From the IMG/VR virus record IMGVR_UViG_3300042519_003773, positions 1 to 40,927 of that record: a stretch of 40,927 nucleotides of DNA. One strand, written 5' to 3'. The notes under the pieces are model-generated. The model saw only the letters and a list, made by a program, of their open reading frames with translations, had not been told where the DNA came from and searched no databases. This document shows, piece after piece, positions 37,159 to 40,927 of the stretch. The DNA comes from a virus. How positions within the stretch are numbered: the first letter of the stretch is position 1; the number at the start of each line of letters is the position of its first letter. The position numbers and the translations under genes are program-made.

Positions 37159-38946
37159 CTATTTAGATATAATCTTTATATCTTCTTTAATAATTTCCCT
37201 TAAACTTTTCATAGAAAAGTTTTCTGTTAAAAACTTATGATCTAGAGAACATTTAATTTTTTTTCCATCTTCAAGTTCTACCTCATACATTTCAACTTTA
37301 TTATGATATATATTAAGGACTTCAACTAAATGATCTTTTTTCTTATCTATATCAAAAGCTACAATAAAATCTCCTTTTTTTATATTTTTGATTTTTTCTT
37401 TTTTTCCGTTTTTTAAATCTACAAGAGAATCCAAAGATAAACATTTATTGAAACTGTAGTTAGCACTTTGCTCCAAAATTTCCCATAATAGATCTGGAAT
37501 CTGTTTATTCAATCCATTTTTCTCACAAGTTTCAAAGATAATATCTTTCCACTTAGCCATCTCTTTGATTTTCTTCTTACCAATGCACTTACGGATTACT
37601 TCTCCGTCAGCTTTCGTAAGACCAATTTTCTCACACATCTGCATGGTAGACTCTTGGTAAAGAGCCAAAGATGCAGTTGATTTCAAAAGCTCATCAAAGA
37701 ATGGGTGGATAGACTCATTCTTACCTTCATTAACGAACTGGGCATACCTATCAACGAACTGCAAAGCTCCGGGTCTAGCTAGAGCAGTAACTGCTGCTAG
37801 ATCATCCATATTTTTAGGCTTTACTTTATTGACTACTCCTAGATTACAGTCTCCACTAATTTGGAAAAGTCCATATGGATACTTGACATCTTGAAGATGA
37901 CTAAAGACATTTTCATAATTAATATCAAAATCTTCAGGTTTTAGATTTAGATTGGAACAAACCTCATTGATAATGCCGACAGCTTTTAATCCCAGCAAGT
38001 CAAGCTTAATATTATCAAGCTGAGCGTAATTCATATCGTAGCTTGTAACCATTTCATCTTCTCCCATTTCACATGGGATAGAATCAACAAGTTTATTATA
38101 AGACACAATATAAGCACTAGCGTGAGAACCTTTAGAACAGTTCAATTCTGAAAGTTTTAATGCTATTTTATATGCTTTAGGATTTTCTTTTACGAACTCC
38201 GCAAAAGACGGAACTTCTTTTACAGCATTTTTTAAGGAATGCACCTTCCCAAATAGAGAAGGAATTTGTGAAGAAATTTCGAGACTTTGTTGTTCTGAAT
38301 ATCCCAAAACAATTTTACAAACCTCTTTAATATTCTTTCTACTTTGCAATGTACTGTAAGTAGAAACTTTACAAAAATAGCCATCATATTTTTTCTTTAG
38401 AATTTCAATTAGTATTTCCCGTTTAGAGTCCTCAATATCAAGATCAATATCTGCGGCATCGGAATAATATTTAATACCGTCTACTATATTAGGTGTTGTT
38501 CTCGAAGGAGACAAAAACCTTTCAAAATATAGACCATTTTTTACAGGGTCAATATTAGTTACACCAAGACAATACAGAACTAAACTAGATGCCGCACTGC
38601 CTCTACCCGGCCCTACAGCAATACTATTCTTTTTAGCAATATTGACGACATCCCATACCATCAATAAATAATCTACGAAATCTGTGGGGCTAATAACACC
38701 CATCTCATAAGACAATCTATCTCTATAAGATTTCTCTTCTTTCGGGTCAATATCATTCTTTAATCTTTTTTCGAATCCCTTTTCAACTAGAATATTAAAA
38801 AGCTCTAAACTTGTCAAGTCAGAACCATTTAAGCTAAAAGGAAGATCTAGCGTAGCATGATCCTCTTTGCTTAAACAAAACTTTGGGAGCCTAATCCCAT
38901 GGATATTAAGATCTATTTTTTCGAATCTATCTAAAAAGGGTAACAT
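37159..38946 (-). CDS. dnaE: DNA polymerase III alpha, palm/fingers fragment with IntN
   Basis: 595 residues. Residues 1-501 are alpha-subunit core without the PHP domain: GPGRGSAASS (112-121), the palm aspartates in ADIDLD (D166, D168), HASAYI and KLDLLGL (D316 as third aspartate), all present. ALARPGAL near 390 and KADGEVIRKCIGKK near 450 complete the thumb/finger region. At FNK501 the intein begins with Cys502: CLSLDSLVDL (block A), ELEDGKKIKCSLDHKFLT (block B with the key His). The gene stops 94 residues into the intein. The start at 38946 follows the exonuclease gene by 3 nt. Confidence 0.9.
   Translation of the reverse strand: MLPFLDRFEKIDLNIHGIRLPKFCLSKEDHATLDLPFSLNGSDLTSLELFNILVEKGFEKRLKNDIDPKEEKSYRDRLSYEMGVISPTDFVDYLLMVWDVVNIAKKNSIAVGPGRGSAASSLVLYCLGVTNIDPVKNGLYFERFLSPSRTTPNIVDGIKYYSDAADIDLDIEDSKREILIEILKKKYDGYFCKVSTYSTLQSRKNIKEVCKIVLGYSEQQSLEISSQIPSLFGKVHSLKNAVKEVPSFAEFVKENPKAYKIALKLSELNCSKGSHASAYIVSYNKLVDSIPCEMGEDEMVTSYDMNYAQLDNIKLDLLGLKAVGIINEVCSNLNLKPEDFDINYENVFSHLQDVKYPYGLFQISGDCNLGVVNKVKPKNMDDLAAVTALARPGALQFVDRYAQFVNEGKNESIHPFFDELLKSTASLALYQESTMQMCEKIGLTKADGEVIRKCIGKKKIKEMAKWKDIIFETCEKNGLNKQIPDLLWEILEQSANYSFNKCLSLDSLVDLKNGKKEKIKNIKKGDFIVAFDIDKKKDHLVEVLNIYHNKVEMYEVELEDGKKIKCSLDHKFLTENFSMKSLREIIKEDIKIISK
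37162..37443 (-). other. N-terminal split-intein domain (IntN)
   Basis: 94 codons from Cys1 (CLSLDS) with block A and block B (KKIKCSLDHKF) and a terminal IKEDIKIISK. No endonuclease domain is present in-frame. The insertion point after FNK is four residues downstream of the classical cyanobacterial DnaE split-intein site, which lies before CFNKSHS. Confidence 0.85.
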
Positions 38947-38949
38947 ATT

Positions 38950-39570
38950 TTAAGTCTCTTGAAAATTGTAAGCGAGTTTTTTGAAAATTTGAGCAGTTAG
39001 AAAACAGTCATAATCTCCTTGGTGAGTTTTAGAAGCATCTATTTCAATACCCCATTCATTGCAAAGATAAGCTACATTACTTTTCAAACCTTTCTTGATA
39101 AAATTTGCCCATCGAAGTTGCCAAGCATCGAAATTATCAAACTCTGGAGTTGATCCGCTTAAAAAAGCTTTTGCTAAAGCATTAGTATCTACCACTCTTG
39201 AAACCCAATCGAAATCTGTAGATTCCCCTATCTCTCGAAACCAATTTCTTATTTGATAAACATCAAATTTTAGTCCATTATGAAAACCTAGAAGGTTATC
39301 TCCAAAAAACCATGGAGATATTTCTTTGTAAACTTCTTTAGGACACTTAGCAATCTTTTCGTATTTCTTGTAATTAAATCCTGTAACCTCAGCTGCTCTA
39401 GGATTAACATTGAGATCTTCCCACCATAGATATCTAGACTGACTATCTACAATAACCCCATTATCCATGACTACCCAAGCGAATTCCCATGGACGAGACG
39501 TATTCAAGTTAAGACCCTCAGTCTCTGTATCAGCAAAATAAATTCGCTGGTTGATATCTAGTTTATTCAT
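38950..39570 (-). CDS. DnaQ-like 3'-5' exonuclease (epsilon-type)
   Basis: 206 residues, DEDDh fold. Exo I YFADTETEGLN (about 11-21), Exo II LLGFHNGLKFDVYQI (about 95-109) and Exo III THQGDYDCFLTAQIF (about 182-196) with the catalytic His. Should proofread for the alpha subunit, with which it is encoded in one operon. Overlaps 39567-39794 by 4 nt. Confidence 0.9.
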   Translation of the reverse strand: MNKLDINQRIYFADTETEGLNLNTSRPWEFAWVVMDNGVIVDSQSRYLWWEDLNVNPRAAEVTGFNYKKYEKIAKCPKEVYKEISPWFFGDNLLGFHNGLKFDVYQIRNWFREIGESTDFDWVSRVVDTNALAKAFLSGSTPEFDNFDAWQLRWANFIKKGLKSNVAYLCNEWGIEIDASKTHQGDYDCFLTAQIFKKLAYNFQET

Positions 39571-39794
39571 ATTGTTTTTAGAAATTGTATATTATCTTCC
39601 AGCTTTTTGATCCATTCTTTTGCATCTTTTTTAGTTAATGATTGAGGTGTAAACATTTTATATTCGCCCTCTGGACCTTGTACAGTATATTCATTAACTC
39701 CCATAATTTCTTCTATGCTTTTTATTTCAGCAAAAATCTGAATACCTAAAAAACCTCTGCACTGAACAAAGTCTCCAATTTTATTATTCGCCAT
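39567..39794 (-). CDS. Small hypothetical protein in the replisome operon
   Basis: 75 residues. An SH3-like beta pattern (GDFVQCRGFLGIQIFAEIKS) then a helix (DAKEWIKKLEDNIQFLKTI). Not recognised. Lies between the PHP-domain gene and the exonuclease, so may be a replisome accessory protein. Confidence 0.65.
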   Translation of the reverse strand: MANNKIGDFVQCRGFLGIQIFAEIKSIEEIMGVNEYTVQGPEGEYKMFTPQSLTKKDAKEWIKKLEDNIQFLKTI

Positions 39795-39803
39795 AATTAA
39801 TAT

Positions 39804-40595
39804 TTAAATTAAACGATCTTTAGCTTCGAGATAAGATTCCCAGCTAAACTCTCTAGAAGACATATCATCGAATCCCGGATTATCTAAGGTTCTGCCTGAT
39901 CCAAACTTTTTTCTATTCAAGCATTTAAGAGCTAGAAAAGCATCGTAATCTTCTCGATTTTTGTAATAAATACTTTTTGTTTCAAGGACTTCTTTTTTAT
40001 AAGCCTTAGCATATTCCAAGGCAGCATTGCGAAGAAGATTATCAAATACTATACCGTTGGATTCAATAAAAACTGTATGAGGAATATTTCTTGAGAATTC
40101 AGGTACACAGATATTCTCTTTCAAAAGATTATTGTGAATGAAAGAATCGTAAAAAGGAACTGCAATCTCTAAGTCATCACTCCAATACTTGTGTAAATCA
40201 GAATAAGAAAGCCTAGGCTCTTTATAAAAATTATCATAAGATGCTAGAGTAGATAACTTTATTAGAGTTTTATATCCTTTTAAGTTCTTAGGGAAAATAA
40301 TATTTTTATGACACGATATCAAAGAATCATCTGTCTTCTCAGAAGAGTCCCTGATGAATGTCATTCTCAACCCGAATATAAGCTTAATATTAGAAGCCTC
40401 GCAAGCTTGCAAAGCCGCAATATACCCAGACATACTATCTTCTACTAAGACTATCTCTTTAAGCTTATTCTCTACAGCTATATCTATAATACTGTCAGGA
40501 AGATCCTTGTCTCTGCTTGAGTCATACGGGTCAACAGTTAGAATAGAACGCAATAGACTATAATGCGACTTAAACAATGGGATCAATTGAGTCAT
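39804..40595 (-). CDS. PHP domain of DNA polymerase III alpha as a separate gene
   Basis: 263 residues. LIPLFKSHYSLLRSILT at the N-terminus corresponds to the PHP start (normally LHxHSxYS), but only one His remains, so metal-dependent activity is doubtful. IIDIAVENKLKEIVLVEDSM (about 36-55), IKLIFGLRMTF and YDAFLALKCLNR (about 220-231) follow the alpha-subunit PHP order. The next alpha segment starts in 37159-38946. PHP as its own gene makes the polymerase three-part. Confidence 0.75.
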   Translation of the reverse strand: MTQLIPLFKSHYSLLRSILTVDPYDSSRDKDLPDSIIDIAVENKLKEIVLVEDSMSGYIAALQACEASNIKLIFGLRMTFIRDSSEKTDDSLISCHKNIIFPKNLKGYKTLIKLSTLASYDNFYKEPRLSYSDLHKYWSDDLEIAVPFYDSFIHNNLLKENICVPEFSRNIPHTVFIESNGIVFDNLLRNAALEYAKAYKKEVLETKSIYYKNREDYDAFLALKCLNRKKFGSGRTLDNPGFDDMSSREFSWESYLEAKDRLI

Positions 40596-40612
40596 GAATT
40601 CTAAAAAGAATC

Positions 40613-40927
40613 TTAGTTAAATTTAGGACAACCGGAATGTTTCCTCTGCACAATTGAATAACCCATAGTAACATGCTTGTCAAGTTCCTTTTTAGAATAT
40701 GCTGATTTAGAAGGACACCCCTCTTTCACAGCTTCGAAATAAAGGAAAGGAGCTTTATATTCACAAACCCAAACTGGTGATCCATCTTCCTTATAAGTAA
40801 AAGGTTCTTTGCCGCAGAGCCATTTACGTTTGAAATCTCCAGCCGCTGTATTGGCTAAAGCTTTTTCTAATCCAAAATCTTGCAAATAATTACTGATGTA
40901 TTCTAAATAATCTTCAAATGCATCTAT
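40613..40927 (-). CDS. Hypothetical protein, partial (N-terminus outside window)
   Basis: At least 104 residues; the frame is open to the right edge and an internal TTG near 40885 need not be the start. The visible part has WLCGKEPFTYKEDG, VWVCEYKAPFLYFE, a Cys-Pro pair (GCPSKS) and ends QRKHSGCPKFN. Four Cys could bind zinc. Not recognised. First of the replisome operon seen in the window. Confidence 0.65.
   Translation of the reverse strand: MDAFEDYLEYISNYLQDFGLEKALANTAAGDFKRKWLCGKEPFTYKEDGSPVWVCEYKAPFLYFEAVKEGCPSKSAYSKKELDKHVTMGYSIVQRKHSGCPKFN

Noticed and set aside
36012-37443. A single large intein with internal endonuclease
   Set aside because: Stop codons separate IntN, endonuclease and IntC, and the endonuclease and IntC have their own starts with an ATGA overlap. 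The parts are separate genes.

Overview
The window looks like part of a large, AT-rich tailed double-stranded DNA phage (myovirus-like, possibly jumbo-sized). Supporting this: almost all genes lie tightly packed on the minus strand, with frequent ATGA start/stop overlaps. There is a phage-type structural protein, five tRNA genes, a phage replisome, HNH and LAGLIDADG endonucleases, and many short unknown proteins. The host cannot be named. Start codons are preceded by A/T-rich tracts rather than a Shine-Dalgarno sequence. Ten promoters of the form TTGACA-N16-TATNNT could be read, and most sit 4-9 nt in front of the start codon, so many messages should be leaderless or nearly so.

Layout. 1-892: end of a glycan-modification cluster (glycosyltransferase, methyltransferase). 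893-1566: gene-free AT-rich region with imperfect repeats. 1567-5577: short early-type genes, mostly unknown, including a 44-residue protein and two tandem one-helix membrane proteins. 5655-8373: a TilS-like tRNA(Ile)-lysidine synthetase, a plus-strand virion structural protein, tRNA-Thr, an HNH nuclease and tRNA-Asn. 8374-8808: a histone-H1-like (Hc1-type) protein and a coiled-coil protein. 8859-12181: an array of eleven tandem paralogous genes, each with a short leader and a long Gly-X dipeptide-repeat tail rich in Asp, Ser, Glu and Tyr. 12234-12882: a DUF6948-like gene and tRNA-Ile(CAU), tRNA-Leu(UAA) and tRNA-Arg(UCU). 12965-20518: phosphoesterase, GT25-like transferase, HNH nuclease, macro domain, P-loop kinase, DGPA-repeat protein, a deaminase and small proteins. 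20567-26586: glycosyltransferase, 2OG-oxygenase-like, SGNH-like, two FkbM methyltransferases and two paralogous beta-propeller domains. 26605-30891: RNA ligase, dCMP deaminase, short sigma factor, putative annealing protein. 30878-33707: GT4 and GT9 transferases. 33789-40927: SSB-like protein and a DNA polymerase III alpha subunit broken into three genes, with its exonuclease.

Four things stand out. (1) The Gly-X array, with conserved leaders, mosaic tails and two G-tract frameshifts, matches no family I recognise and is the best candidate for an undescribed system. (2) The polymerase is split by a split intein, with a freestanding LAGLIDADG endonuclease gene between the halves, and its PHP domain is a third gene. 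(3) TilS and a tRNA-Ile2(CAU) that carries C4-G69 and C5-G68 are encoded together, a self-contained AUA-decoding module. (4) The promoter/start-codon geometry is uniform, with a 16-bp spacer in every case.

How the parts may fit together: the tRNAs serve A/T-ending codons (ACA, AAY, AUA, UUA/UUG, AGA) that dominate this genome; RNA ligase and a kinase may repair RNA; the replisome operon and short sigma factor run replication and late transcription; the transferases, methyltransferases and propeller proteins probably build or edit a glycan on the virion or host surface.
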